A program made the translations under genes and the position numbers. DNA of 64,000 nucleotides from Streptomyces phaeoluteigriseus. Lineage in GTDB: Bacteria > Actinomycetota > Actinomycetes > Streptomycetales > Streptomycetaceae. The stretch is taken from positions 391,103 to 455,102 of the forward strand of contig NZ_MPOH02000011.1 of the NCBI RefSeq assembly GCF_001896135.2. The letters are read 5' to 3'. The notes beneath the pieces are model-generated. The model ran no database searches and was not told where the DNA came from. It saw nothing but the letters and a program-made list of their open reading frames with translations. The number at the start of each line of letters is the position of its first letter. Position 1 is the first letter of the stretch. Of this stretch, positions 18,835 to 27,993 are shown piece by piece.

Positions 18835-19995
18835 ATGGACCACCGACTCAGTCCCGAGCTGGAAGAACTCCGGCGCACCGTCGAGCAGTTCGCGCACGAC
18901 GTCGTCGCGCCGAAGATCGGCGACTTCTACGAGCGGCACGAGTTCCCGTACGAGATCGTCCGCGAGATGGGCCGCATGGGCCTGTTCGGGCTGCCGTTCC
19001 CCGAGGAGTACGGCGGCATGGGCGGCGACTACCTGGCGCTGGGCATCGCGCTGGAGGAACTGGCCCGCGTCGACTCCTCGGTGGCGATCACCCTGGAGGC
19101 CGGGGTGTCGCTGGGCGCGATGCCGATCCACCTCTTCGGCACCGAGGAGCAGAAGCGCGAGTGGCTGCCGCGGCTGTGTTCCGGCGAGATCCTGGGCGCG
19201 TTCGGCCTGACCGAGCCCGACGGCGGCAGCGACGCGGGCGCGACGCGTACGACGGCACGGCTGGACCCGGACACCGACGAGTGGGTGATCAACGGCACGA
19301 AGTGCTTCATCACCAACTCGGGCACGGACATCACGGGACTGGTCACGGTCACCGCGGTGACGGGCCGCAAGCCGGACGGCAGGCCGCTGATCTCCGCGAT
19401 CGTCGTCCCGTCCGGCACCCCCGGCTTCACGGTCGCCGCGCCCTACTCCAAGGTCGGCTGGAACGCCTCGGACACCCGCGAGCTGTCCTTCACGGACGTC
19501 CGGGTGCCCGCCGCCAACCTGCTGGGCGAGAAGGGCCGTGGCTACGCCCAGTTCCTGCGCATCCTGGACGAGGGCCGCGTCGCCATCGCGGCGCTGGCGA
19601 CGGGTCTCGCGCAGGGCTGTGTGGACGAGTCGGTGAAGTACGCGAAGGAGCGGCACGCCTTCGGCCGCCCGATCGGCGCCAACCAGGCGATCCAGTTCAA
19701 GATCGCCGACATGGAGATGAAGGCCCACACGGCCCGCCTCGCCTGGCGCGACGCGGCGTCCCGTCTGGTCCGCGGTGAACCCTTCAAGAAGGAGGCGGCC
19801 CTGGCGAAGCTGTACTCCTCGACGGTCGCCGTCGACAACGCCCGCGACGCCACCCAGGTCCACGGCGGCTACGGCTTCATGAACGAGTACCCGGTCGCCC
19901 GCATGTGGCGGGACTCCAAGATCCTGGAGATCGGCGAGGGGACGAGCGAGGTCCAGCGGATGCTGATCGCCAGGGAGTTGGGGCTGGTGGGCTGA
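18835..19995 (+). CDS. acdH: Acyl-CoA dehydrogenase of branched-chain amino acid catabolism
   Basis: 386 aa, start 5 bp after the HMG-CoA lyase stop with CAGGAG upstream. It contains AFGLTEPDGGSDAGATRT and QVHGGYGFMNEYP. The C-terminal motif is GEGTSEVQRM, so it keeps the catalytic Glu of short-chain and branched-chain dehydrogenases, whereas classical isovaleryl-CoA dehydrogenase has Gly or Ala there. It probably oxidises isobutyryl-, 2-methylbutyryl- or isovaleryl-CoA. From memory, the syntenic gene in S. coelicolor and S. avermitilis is acdH, implicated in branched-chain amino acid catabolism. It is the last gene of the operon. Confidence 0.92.
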   Translation: MDHRLSPELEELRRTVEQFAHDVVAPKIGDFYERHEFPYEIVREMGRMGLFGLPFPEEYGGMGGDYLALGIALEELARVDSSVAITLEAGVSLGAMPIHLFGTEEQKREWLPRLCSGEILGAFGLTEPDGGSDAGATRTTARLDPDTDEWVINGTKCFITNSGTDITGLVTVTAVTGRKPDGRPLISAIVVPSGTPGFTVAAPYSKVGWNASDTRELSFTDVRVPAANLLGEKGRGYAQFLRILDEGRVAIAALATGLAQGCVDESVKYAKERHAFGRPIGANQAIQFKIADMEMKAHTARLAWRDAASRLVRGEPFKKEAALAKLYSSTVAVDNARDATQVHGGYGFMNEYPVARMWRDSKILEIGEGTSEVQRMLIARELGLVG

Positions 19996-20625
19996 CCCGC
20001 CCGTCGGCCGCCCCTCTTCGGGACGCCCGGCGGGGCGTCAGCCGCCCAGGAGGCCCCGCAGTCCCTCGATCAGGCCCCGCAGGCCCTCGATCGGGTCCTA
20101 CAGTCCCTCGATCGGGTCCCGCACCGGGTCCGCCACGGTCCCGAGTGCCGCGAGGGCGGCGGTGAGGGCGGTGAGGGCCGCGCGCCGCTGGCCGCTGGCC
20201 GCTCGCCGACGGGGCGCTCGCCGCTCGCCGTCGGGGCGCGCGTCTCGGCGACGCCCGGCAGGTGGTCGCCGACGGCCCGGACGGCGTCCGGGGCGCAGTT
20301 GCCGCAGGTGTGCACGCGAGCGCCGTAGTCGGGGTGTCGCCGCTCACGAGCTGCCGCAGTCGGGTCGGGGCGGGTCAGGTCGGCTCGGGTCGGGTCGGGT
20401 CGGGTCGGGCAGAGGAACCGGCCCGTGCGCCCGTGCGCCCGTGCGCCCGTGCCCCGTTCACCCGTTCACCCGTTCACCCGTGCGGAGCATCAAACAATCG
20501 ACGAAGTCTCAGCAAGCAGCGATTTACGGTCAACTGGCCTGTCGTAGCGCATGGTTGACCGGATCCGGCGGACGTGATGGCCTTGCATGAACAGGGTCGG
20601 GCGCCCCCACCCCCTGGACAAGATC
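19996..20625. other. Long intergenic region with decayed ORF traces and microsatellite-like repeats
   Basis: About 630 bp between acdH and the desE iron box. On the minus strand, 20345-20041 can be read as a small protein (with VHTCGNCAPDAVRAVGDHLP) only by assuming a frameshift and ignoring an in-frame TAG, so it may be a decayed gene. Between 20359 and 20480 there are three consecutive short-period repeats (see the separate entry). No intact gene is supported. Confidence 0.5.
20359..20480. repeat. Three adjacent short tandem repeats (CGGGT)n, (GTGCGCCC)n, (GTTCACCC)n
   Basis: Positions about 20359-20409 are built from CGGGT pentamers, 20421-20454 from an 8-mer GTGCGCCC repeated about four times, and 20456-20480 from GTTCACCC repeated three times. 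They lie 150-270 bp before the desE iron box. Such slippage-prone tracts are rare in a dense Streptomyces core region. Confidence 0.75.
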
Positions 20626-20644
20626 TGAGGTTAGGCTAACCTAC
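20626..20644. promoter_or_regulatory. Iron box (DmdR1/IdeR site) upstream of desE
   Basis: TGAGGTTAGGCTAACCTAC matches the 19-bp actinobacterial iron box TTAGGTTAGGCTAACCTAA at 17 of 19 positions and is palindromic in its core. It lies 50 bp before the desE ATG, so Fe-bound DmdR1 should repress desE (and perhaps sip) in iron-replete cells. Confidence 0.92.
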
Positions 20645-20693
20645 CTTCGAATTGTCCGGCGGTGATCCGCCCCGTTCGAAAGCAGCCACACTC

Positions 20694-21743
20694 ATGCCCA
20701 ACGCCAGAGCCAATCACCTCACCCGTCGCGGCATCCTCGCCGCTGGTGGCGCCCTCGGCCTCGGTGCCGTGCTCACGGCCTGCGGGGACGACGACTCGGG
20801 GAGCGGTGGCTCGAAGTCGACGGAGAGTGCCGCCGCCAAGTCCGGTCCCTGGACGTTCAAGGACGACCGCGGCACCACCGTGAAGCTCGACAAGATCCCG
20901 GCGAACATCGTCGCGTTCACCGGCGTCGCGGCCGCCCTGTACGACTACGGCATCCAGGTCAAGGGCGTCTTCGGGCCGACCAGGACCACCGATGGCAAGG
21001 CCGATGTCCAGGCCGGCGACATGGACGTCACCAAGGTCGAGGTCATCGGCAACGTCTGGGACGAGTTCAACGTCGAGAAGTACGCGGCCCTCGCGCCGGA
21101 CGTGCTCATCTCCACGACGTTCGACAGCGCCGGCACCCTCTGGTACGTCCCCGAGGCCTCCAAGGAAAAGATCGCCAAGCTCGCCCCGAGCGTCGCGGTC
21201 TCCGTCTACGACCGGCAGATCACCGCTCCGCTGGAGCGCATGTGGGAGCTGGCCGAGTCCCTGGGCGCGGACATGGCCGCCGCCGAGGTCACCGACGCCA
21301 AGAAGCGCTTCGAGACGGCCGCCACCCGACTGCGCGCCGCCGCCAAGGCCAAGCCCGACATCAAGGTCATGGCCGGCTCCGCGAGCGACCAGCTGTTCTA
21401 CGTCTCCGGCACCAACCTCTCCATCGACCTGGAGTACTTCAAGGCCCTCGGCGTGAACTTCATCGAGCCGCCGGAGAGCGCCAAGTCCGAGGGCGGCGGC
21501 TGGTACGAGTCGCTGAGCTGGGAGAACGTCGACAAGTACCAGGCCGACATCATCATGATGGACGACCGCTCCTCGACGATCCAGCCGGCCGACATCGCCA
21601 AGCCGACCTGGAAGCAGCTCCCCGCGGTGAAGGCCGGCCAGGTCATCTCCCGCTCGCCCGAGCCGATCCTGTCCTACGACAAGTGCGTGCCGCTCCTCGA
21701 GACCCTCGCCGAGGCGCTCGAGAAGGCGAAGAAGGTCGCCTGA
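20694..21743 (+). CDS. desE: Ferrioxamine-binding lipoprotein
   Basis: 349 aa. The N-terminus has twin arginines (LTRRGILAAGG) and a lipobox (VLTAC, Cys about 25), so it is an exported lipoprotein. The rest is a periplasmic-binding-protein fold of the FhuD/siderophore type (PDVLISTTFDSAGTL, and WYESLSWENVDKYQADIIM near the end). It captures ferrioxamines for an ABC importer encoded elsewhere. An iron box precedes it, and sip and desABCD follow. The ATG at 20694 is chosen because the signal peptide begins there. Confidence 0.93.
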   Translation: MPNARANHLTRRGILAAGGALGLGAVLTACGDDDSGSGGSKSTESAAAKSGPWTFKDDRGTTVKLDKIPANIVAFTGVAAALYDYGIQVKGVFGPTRTTDGKADVQAGDMDVTKVEVIGNVWDEFNVEKYAALAPDVLISTTFDSAGTLWYVPEASKEKIAKLAPSVAVSVYDRQITAPLERMWELAESLGADMAAAEVTDAKKRFETAATRLRAAAKAKPDIKVMAGSASDQLFYVSGTNLSIDLEYFKALGVNFIEPPESAKSEGGGWYESLSWENVDKYQADIIMMDDRSSTIQPADIAKPTWKQLPAVKAGQVISRSPEPILSYDKCVPLLETLAEALEKAKKVA

Positions 21744-21838
21744 CAAGGGTGACCGGGGGGCGTGGGTGAGCCGTACGCCGGCCCAGCCGCACGCCCCCGA
21801 GAAGGCCGCCTGTCCCTCCCCACACGTCAGGAGCCCGC

Positions 21839-22648
21839 ATGACCACGGCCGTTGCCGCCCCGTTCCGTTTCTTCTCGCTCCACGTCGTGCGGACGAGGCG
21901 GCTCGGCCCGTCCCTGGTCCGGGTGACTCTCGCCGGGGAGGACCTCCGGTACTTCTTCTCCGACGGCTACGACCAGTCGCTGTCGCTGTTCCTGCCGCAT
22001 CCGGGACAGGACGCGCCGGCCGTTCCCGTCGAGCTGGGCGACGGCTGGTGGCAGGGCTGGCGCGAACTGCCGGACGACGTACGGGCGGTGATGCGTTCGT
22101 ACACGCTCCGGGAGCTGCGCCGGGATCCGGACGAGGTCGACGTCGACTTCGTGCTGCACACCCCGGCCGGGCCCGCCTCCGCGTGGGCCGGCCGGGCGCG
22201 CGCCGGTGACCGGGTGCTCCTGCTCGGGCCCGCCGTCGCCGACAACCGGGCGATCCGGTTCCGGCCGCCGCAGGACACCGACCTGGTGCTGCTGTGGGGC
22301 GACGAGACGGCCCTCCCGGCCATCGCGTCGATCCTGCAGTCGCTGCCCGCCGGACGACGCGTCCGGGCGTGGCTGGAAGTGCACGACCCCCGCGACGCGC
22401 AGGACCTGGTGACCGCGGCGGACGCCGAGATCACCTGGCTCACCGTAGGCACCTCCCTCGACGCCCTGCGCGGGGCCGAACTCCCGTCGGCCGCGCGGCC
22501 GTACGTCTGGCTGGCCGGCGAGTCGGGTTCCGTGAAGGCGCTGCGCCGGCACTTCGTGCGGGAGCGCGGCATCGACCGGCAGCGGATCACCTTCGTCGGG
22601 TACTGGCGCCAGGGCATGACCGAGGAACAACTGCGCGCTGCCGAGTAG
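21839..22648 (+). CDS. Siderophore-interacting protein (FAD-dependent ferric-siderophore reductase)
   Basis: 269 aa of the SIP/ViuB family: an N-terminal FAD-binding barrel with MRSYTLRELRRDP (RxYT motif binding FAD) and a C-terminal NAD(P)H-binding domain ending in GYWRQGMTEEQL. It reduces Fe(III)-siderophore in the cytoplasm to release iron. It lies 95 bp after desE, probably co-transcribed from the same iron-box promoter. The ribosome site CAGGAG precedes the ATG. Confidence 0.93.
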   Translation: MTTAVAAPFRFFSLHVVRTRRLGPSLVRVTLAGEDLRYFFSDGYDQSLSLFLPHPGQDAPAVPVELGDGWWQGWRELPDDVRAVMRSYTLRELRRDPDEVDVDFVLHTPAGPASAWAGRARAGDRVLLLGPAVADNRAIRFRPPQDTDLVLLWGDETALPAIASILQSLPAGRRVRAWLEVHDPRDAQDLVTAADAEITWLTVGTSLDALRGAELPSAARPYVWLAGESGSVKALRRHFVRERGIDRQRITFVGYWRQGMTEEQLRAAE

Positions 22649-22733
22649 CAACGACCGTGCCCGCCGGGTTGGTTGACCGGCGGGCAGTGACGTGATCACC
22701 ATCACGGCGAAGTGTGAGATCCGACCGCCTTAC

Positions 22734-22752
22734 TTAGGTTAGGCTAACCTAA
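22734..22752. promoter_or_regulatory. Iron box upstream of desABCD
   Basis: TTAGGTTAGGCTAACCTAA is a perfect 19-bp palindrome identical to the consensus DmdR1/IdeR iron box. It sits 72 bp before desA, so the whole biosynthetic operon should be repressed by iron. It is closer to consensus than the desE site, suggesting tighter control of synthesis than of uptake. Confidence 0.95.
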
Positions 22753-22823
22753 GTTGAATCCGAGGCTCCGATCCCGCGTCCGTCCCCGCGGCGGACCCGT
22801 CCCCATCCCGGAGGACCCCCACG

Positions 22824-24266
22824 ATGCGCTCGCACCTGCTCAATGACACGAACGCGGAGCGGTACCGCCGCACCGTGACCGAAGGAGTCGAGCGGGTGGC
22901 AGCCAAACTCGCCGCCACCGACCGTCCGTTCACCGGCATCACGGCCGACGCCCTCGCCCCCCGCATCGAGAGCATCGACCTCGACCGGCCGCTGGGTGAC
23001 ACCACGGCGGTGCTGGACGAGCTGGAGGAGGTCTACCTCCGGGACGCGGTCTACTTCCACCACCCCCGCTACCTCGCCCACCTCAACTGCCCGGTCGTCA
23101 TCCCGGCCGTGCTCGGCGAGGCGGTCCTGTCCGCCGTCAACTCCTCCCTGGACACCTGGGACCAGTCGGCCGGCGGCACCCTCATCGAGCGGAAACTGGT
23201 CGACTGGACGGCCGCCCGCATCGGCCTCGGCCCCGCCGCCGACGGCGTGTTCACCTCCGGCGGCAGCCAGTCCAACCTCCAGGCGCTGCTCCTCGCCCGC
23301 GAGGAGGCCAAGACCGACTCCCTGGAGAAGCTGCGCGTCTTCGCCTCCGAGGTCAGCCACTTCAGCGTGAAGAAGTCGGCCCAACTGCTGGGCCTGGGCC
23401 AGGACGCCGTGGTCTGCGTGCCCGTCGACCACGACAAGCGCATGCAGACCGTCGCCCTCGCCCGCGAGCTGGAGCGCTGCGCGCAGGACGGCCTCGTCCC
23501 CATGGCCGTCGTCGCCACCGCCGGCACCACCGACTTCGGCTCCATCGACCCGCTGTCCGAGATAGCCGCGCTGTGCGAGCGGTTCGGCGCCTGGATGCAC
23601 GTCGACGCCGCCTACGGCTGCGGCCTGCTCGCCTCGGTGAAGTACCGCGACCGGATCGACGGCATCGAGCACGCCGACTCCGTCACCGTGGACTACCACA
23701 AGTCCTTCTTCCAGCCGGTGAGTTCCTCGGCGGTGCTGGTCAAGGACGCGGCCACGCTGCGCCACGCCACCTACCACGCCGAGTACCTGAACCCGCGCCG
23801 CATGGTGCAGGAACGTATCCCCAACCAGGTCGACAAGTCCCTCCAGACGACCCGCCGCTTCGACGCGCTCAAGCTGTGGATGACGCTGCGCACGATGGGC
23901 GCCGACGGCATCGGCCGGCTCTTCGACGAGGTCTGCGACCTCGCGGTGGAGGGCTGGAAACTGCTGGCCGCCGACCCGCGCTTCGACGTCGTCGTCGAGC
24001 CCTCGCTGTCCACCCTGGTCTTCCGCTACATCCCGCGGGCCGTGACCGATCCGGCCGAGATCGACCGCGCCAACCTGTACGCCCGCAAGGCCCTGTTCGC
24101 CTCCGGTGACGCGGTCGTCGCGGGCACCAAGGTGAGCGGCCGCCACTACCTGAAGTTCACCCTGCTCAACCCCGAGACGACGGTCGACGACATGGCCGCC
24201 GTACTGGATCTGATCGCCGGCCACGCCGAGCAGTACCTGGGAGAGTCCCTTGACCGCGCGTCCTGA
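22824..24266 (+). CDS. desA: Lysine decarboxylase (PLP-dependent, group II) of desferrioxamine synthesis
   Basis: 480 aa. PLP-dependent group II decarboxylase with [27 protein letters not shown] and the Schiff-base lysine in [14 protein letters not shown]. It converts L-lysine to cadaverine, the first step to desferrioxamines B and E. It is the first gene of desABCD, and its end overlaps the TTG start of desB by 17 nt. An iron box controls it. Confidence 0.96.
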   Translation: MRSHLLNDTNAERYRRTVTEGVERVAAKLAATDRPFTGITADALAPRIESIDLDRPLGDTTAVLDELEEVYLRDAVYFHHPRYLAHLNCPVVIPAVLGEAVLSAVNSSLDTWDQSAGGTLIERKLVDWTAARIGLGPAADGVFTSGGSQSNLQALLLAREEAKTDSLEKLRVFASEVSHFSVKKSAQLLGLGQDAVVCVPVDHDKRMQTVALARELERCAQDGLVPMAVVATAGTTDFGSIDPLSEIAALCERFGAWMHVDAAYGCGLLASVKYRDRIDGIEHADSVTVDYHKSFFQPVSSSAVLVKDAATLRHATYHAEYLNPRRMVQERIPNQVDKSLQTTRRFDALKLWMTLRTMGADGIGRLFDEVCDLAVEGWKLLAADPRFDVVVEPSLSTLVFRYIPRAVTDPAEIDRANLYARKALFASGDAVVAGTKVSGRHYLKFTLLNPETTVDDMAAVLDLIAGHAEQYLGESLDRAS

Positions 24267-25533
24267 AAACCCCGCCGCGACCCACGACTTCGTGGGGATC
24301 GGGCTCGGCCCCTTCAATCTCGGGCTCGCCTGTCTGACCGAGCCCATCGACGAACTCGACGGCGTCTTCCTGGAGTCGAAGCCCGACTTCGAGTGGCACG
24401 CGGGCATGTTCCTCGACGGCGCGCACCTCCAGACACCGTTCATGTCGGACCTGGTGACCCTCGCCGACCCGACCTCGCCGTACTCCTTCCTCAACTACCT
24501 GAAGGAGAAGGGCCGGCTGTACTCGTTCTACATCCGCGAGAACTTCTACCCGCTGCGCGTCGAGTACGACGACTACTGCCGCTGGGCCGCGAACAAACTG
24601 AGCAGCGTGCGCTTCTCGACGACGGTCACCGAGGTCACGTACGACGAGAGCGCCGGGCTGTACGTCGTGGGCACCACGGCCGGCGAGGAGTTCCGCGCCC
24701 GTCACCTGGTCCTCGGCACCGGCACCCCGCCGTACGTCCCCGAGGCCTGCGCGGACCTGGGCGGCGACTTCCTGCACAACTCCCGCTACCTGGAGCACAA
24801 GGCGGAGCTGCAGAAGAAGGAGTCGATCACGCTGGTCGGCTCCGGCCAGTCGGCCGCCGAGATCTTCCACGACCTGCTCAGCGAGATCGACGTCCACGGC
24901 TACCAGCTGAACTGGGTGACGCGCTCGCCGCGCTTCTTCCCCCTCGAATACACCAAGCTGACGCTGGAGATGACGTCCCCCGAGTACGTCGACTACTTCC
25001 GCGAGCTGCCGGAGGCCACCCGCTACCGGCTCACGGCCGAGCAGAAGGGCCTCTTCAAGGGCATCGACGGTGATCTCATCAACGAGATCTTCGACCTGCT
25101 CTACCAGAAGAACCTCGGCGGCCCGGTGCCCACCCGTCTGCTCACCAACTCGGCACTGCGCGGCGCGCGGTACGAGGACGGCACGTACACCCTGTCCTTC
25201 CGCCAGGAGGAGCAGGGCAAGGACTTCGAGCTGTCCTCGCAGGGCCTGGTCCTGGCCACCGGCTACAGGTACGCCGAGCCCGAGTTCCTGAAGCCGGTCC
25301 GCGACAGACTGCGCTACGACTCCCAGGGCAACTTCGACGTCGCCCGCAACTACACCATCGACACCACCGGCCGCGGTGTGTTCCTGCAGAACGCGGGCGT
25401 GCACACGCACAGCATCACCAGCCCGGACCTCGGCATGGGCGCCTACCGCAACAGCTACATCATCCGCGAGCTGCTCGGCGCCGAGTACTACCCGGTCGAG
25501 AAGACCATCGCGTTCCAGGAGTTCAGCGTATGA
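24250..25533 (+). CDS. desB: Cadaverine/lysine N-monooxygenase
   Basis: 427 aa, IucD/SidA family flavin-dependent N-hydroxylase. It has the FAD-binding [12 protein letters not shown] at the N-terminus, the NADPH-binding [16 protein letters not shown] in the middle and the C-terminal [15 protein letters not shown] (ATGY motif). It hydroxylates cadaverine to N-hydroxycadaverine. The start is TTG at 24250 with GGGAGAG upstream, inside the 3' end of desA, giving translational coupling. Confidence 0.95.
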   Translation: MTARPENPAATHDFVGIGLGPFNLGLACLTEPIDELDGVFLESKPDFEWHAGMFLDGAHLQTPFMSDLVTLADPTSPYSFLNYLKEKGRLYSFYIRENFYPLRVEYDDYCRWAANKLSSVRFSTTVTEVTYDESAGLYVVGTTAGEEFRARHLVLGTGTPPYVPEACADLGGDFLHNSRYLEHKAELQKKESITLVGSGQSAAEIFHDLLSEIDVHGYQLNWVTRSPRFFPLEYTKLTLEMTSPEYVDYFRELPEATRYRLTAEQKGLFKGIDGDLINEIFDLLYQKNLGGPVPTRLLTNSALRGARYEDGTYTLSFRQEEQGKDFELSSQGLVLATGYRYAEPEFLKPVRDRLRYDSQGNFDVARNYTIDTTGRGVFLQNAGVHTHSITSPDLGMGAYRNSYIIRELLGAEYYPVEKTIAFQEFSV

Positions 25534-26132
25534 GCGCCCACCCGTCGCCCACCACCGCCCTCAACGAGGCGCTTCAAGCCGCCCCTTCCGACGCGGCCGT
25601 GGGCCGTCTCTCCCTCCGCCCCCTCGACCCCCTCAAGGACGCCGAGCTGCTGCACTCCTGGGTGACGCACCCCAAGGCGGCCTTCTGGATGATGCAGGAC
25701 GCCGAACTCGTGGACGTCGAGCGCGCCTACATGGAGATCGCCGCCGACGAGCACCACCACGCCCTGCTCGGGCTGCACGACGGCGTACCGGCCTTCCTGA
25801 TGGAGTACTACGATCCGCGCCACCGCGAGCTGGTCGGCCTGTACGAGCCGCGGCCCGGCGATGTCGGCATGCACTTCCTGGTCGCCCCCACCGACCGGCC
25901 GGTGCACGGCTTCACCCGCGCGGTCATCACCGCCGTCATGGCCCACCTCTTCGCGGACCCGGCCACCGAGCGGGTCGTGGTCGAGCCCGACGTCTCCAAC
26001 AAGGCCGTGCACGCTCTGAACGAGGCCGTCGGGTTCGTGGCGGAGCGCGAGATCCAGAAGCCGGAGAAGTCGGCGCTGCTCAGCTTCTGCACACGGGAAA
26101 GCTTCGTCGCGGCCACGGGGGTGGGCGCGTGA
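25530..26132 (+). CDS. desC: N-hydroxycadaverine acyltransferase (GNAT)
   Basis: 200 aa, GNAT-fold IucB/RhbD-type acyltransferase ([18 protein letters not shown] and [15 protein letters not shown]). It attaches acetyl or succinyl groups from CoA to N-hydroxycadaverine to make hydroxamates. It overlaps desB by ATGA and desD by GTGA, so the four enzymes are made as one coupled set. Confidence 0.95.
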   Translation: MSAHPSPTTALNEALQAAPSDAAVGRLSLRPLDPLKDAELLHSWVTHPKAAFWMMQDAELVDVERAYMEIAADEHHHALLGLHDGVPAFLMEYYDPRHRELVGLYEPRPGDVGMHFLVAPTDRPVHGFTRAVITAVMAHLFADPATERVVVEPDVSNKAVHALNEAVGFVAEREIQKPEKSALLSFCTRESFVAATGVGA

Positions 26133-27898
26133 GCCTCACCGACGCCGTGTCCCACCTCTCCCCCGAGCGCTGGGAGAAGGCCAACCGCCTGCTGGTCCGC
26201 AAGGCCCTCGCGGAGTTCGCGCACGAGCGGCTGATCACCCCCGAACGCACCGACGGGGGGTACGTCGTCCGCAGCGACGACGGCCTGACGTACTACCGCT
26301 TCACCGCCGTGCGCCGTGCCCTCGACCACTGGCAGATCGACGCCGACTCGATCACCCGCACCCGTGACGGCGCCGAACTCCCGCTCGCCGCACTGGACTT
26401 CCTCATCGAGCTGAAGAGCACGCTCGAGCTGAGCGACGAGATCCTGCCGGTCTACCTGGAGGAGATCTCCTCCACCCTCTCCGGCACCTGCTACAAGCTC
26501 ACCAAGCCGCAGATCACCGCCGCGGAACTGGTGGACGGCGGCTTCCAGGCCATCGAGACCGGGATGACCGAGGGCCACCCCTGCTTCGTCGCCAACAACG
26601 GGCGGCTCGGCTTCGGCGTCCACGAATACCTGTCGTACGCGCCGGAGACCGCGAGCCCGGTCCGCCTGGTGTGGCTGGCCGCCCACCGGTCGCGGGCCGC
26701 GTTCACGGCGGGCGTCGGCATCGACTACGAGTCGTTCGTCCGGCAGGAGCTGGGCGAGGAGACCGTCGAGCGCTTCGACGGCGTACTGCGCGAGCGGGGC
26801 CTCGACCCGGCCGACTACCTCCTCATCCCCGTCCACCCCTGGCAGTGGTGGAACAAGCTCACCGTCACCTTCGCCGCCGAGGTCGCCCGCGGGAACCTGG
26901 TGTGCCTGGGCGAGGGCGACGACGAGTACCTGGCGCAGCAGTCCATCCGGACGTTCTTCAACAGGTCCGCCCCCGAGAAGCACTACGTCAAGACGGCGCT
27001 GTCCGTCCTCAACATGGGCTTCATGCGCGGCCTGTCGGCGGCCTACATGGAGGCCACCCCGGCGATCAACGACTGGCTGGCCCAGCTGATCGACAACGAC
27101 CCGGTGCTGAAGTCGACGGGGCTGTCGATCATCCGGGAGCGGGCGGCCGTGGGCTACCGGCACCTGGAGTACGAGGCGGCGACCGACCGCTACTCGCCGT
27201 ACCGCAAGATGCTGGCCGCGCTGTGGCGGGAGAGCCCCGTCCCCTCCCTGCGGGACGGCGAGTCCCTCGCCACGATGGCCGCCCTCGTCCACGTGGACCA
27301 CGAGGGCAGGTCGGTGGCCGGCGCCCTGATCGAGCGGTCGGGCCTGGCCCCCGCCGAGTGGCTGCGGCACTACCTGCGGGCGTACTACACCCCGCTGCTG
27401 CACAGCTTCTACGCCTACGACCTGGTCTTCATGCCGCACGGCGAGAACACCATCCTGGTGCTGAAGGACGGCGTCGTGCAGCGGGCGGTCTACAAGGACA
27501 TCGCCGAGGAGATCGCCGTCATGGACCCGGACGCGGTGCTGCCGCCCGAGGTGCGGCGCATCCGGGTCGAGGTCCCGGAGAACACGAAGCTCCTGTCGAT
27601 CTTCACGGACGTCTTCGACTGCTTCTTCCGCTTCCTCGCCGCCGACCTGGCCGCCGAGGGAATCCTGGAGGAGGACGGCTTCTGGCGCACGGTCGCCGAG
27701 GTCACCCGCGAGTACCAGGACGCGAACCCCGAACTCGCCGACAAGTTCCGGCAGTACGACATGTTCGCCCCCGAGTTCCCGCTGTCCTGCCTCAACCGGC
27801 TCCAACTACGCGACAACAAGCAGATGGTGGACCTGTCGGACCCGTCCGGCGCCCTCCAGCTGATCGGCACCCTGAAGAACCCCCTCGCCGGGTTCTGA
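26129..27898 (+). CDS. desD: Desferrioxamine synthetase (NIS, IucA/IucC family)
   Basis: 589 aa from GTG at 26129, overlapping the desC stop. NRPS-independent siderophore synthetase with an IucA/IucC domain (FIELKSTLELSDEILPVYLEE; VHPWQWWNKL; KTALSVLNMGFMRGLS) and a C-terminal FhuF-like palm region (YDLVFMPHGENTILVLKDG). It oligomerises and macrocyclises hydroxamate units with ATP to form desferrioxamines E and B. A strong terminator follows 12 bp after the stop. Confidence 0.96.
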   Translation: MSLTDAVSHLSPERWEKANRLLVRKALAEFAHERLITPERTDGGYVVRSDDGLTYYRFTAVRRALDHWQIDADSITRTRDGAELPLAALDFLIELKSTLELSDEILPVYLEEISSTLSGTCYKLTKPQITAAELVDGGFQAIETGMTEGHPCFVANNGRLGFGVHEYLSYAPETASPVRLVWLAAHRSRAAFTAGVGIDYESFVRQELGEETVERFDGVLRERGLDPADYLLIPVHPWQWWNKLTVTFAAEVARGNLVCLGEGDDEYLAQQSIRTFFNRSAPEKHYVKTALSVLNMGFMRGLSAAYMEATPAINDWLAQLIDNDPVLKSTGLSIIRERAAVGYRHLEYEAATDRYSPYRKMLAALWRESPVPSLRDGESLATMAALVHVDHEGRSVAGALIERSGLAPAEWLRHYLRAYYTPLLHSFYAYDLVFMPHGENTILVLKDGVVQRAVYKDIAEEIAVMDPDAVLPPEVRRIRVEVPENTKLLSIFTDVFDCFFRFLAADLAAEGILEEDGFWRTVAEVTREYQDANPELADKFRQYDMFAPEFPLSCLNRLQLRDNKQMVDLSDPSGALQLIGTLKNPLAGF

Positions 27899-27910
27899 TC
27901 CCCCGACAGG

Positions 27911-27946
27911 CGGACGCCCCCCGAGTACGGTCCTCGGGGGGCGTCC
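27911..27946 (+). terminator. Strong terminator after desD
   Basis: A 14-bp perfect stem (CGGACGCCCCCCGA / TCGGGGGGCGTCCG) closes a short loop right after desD. It marks the end of the desABCD transcript. Confidence 0.88.
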
Positions 27947-27993
27947 GTCGTCCTCCCCCGCCCGGGGCGAACCGGTGATGGAACAATCCCCCC

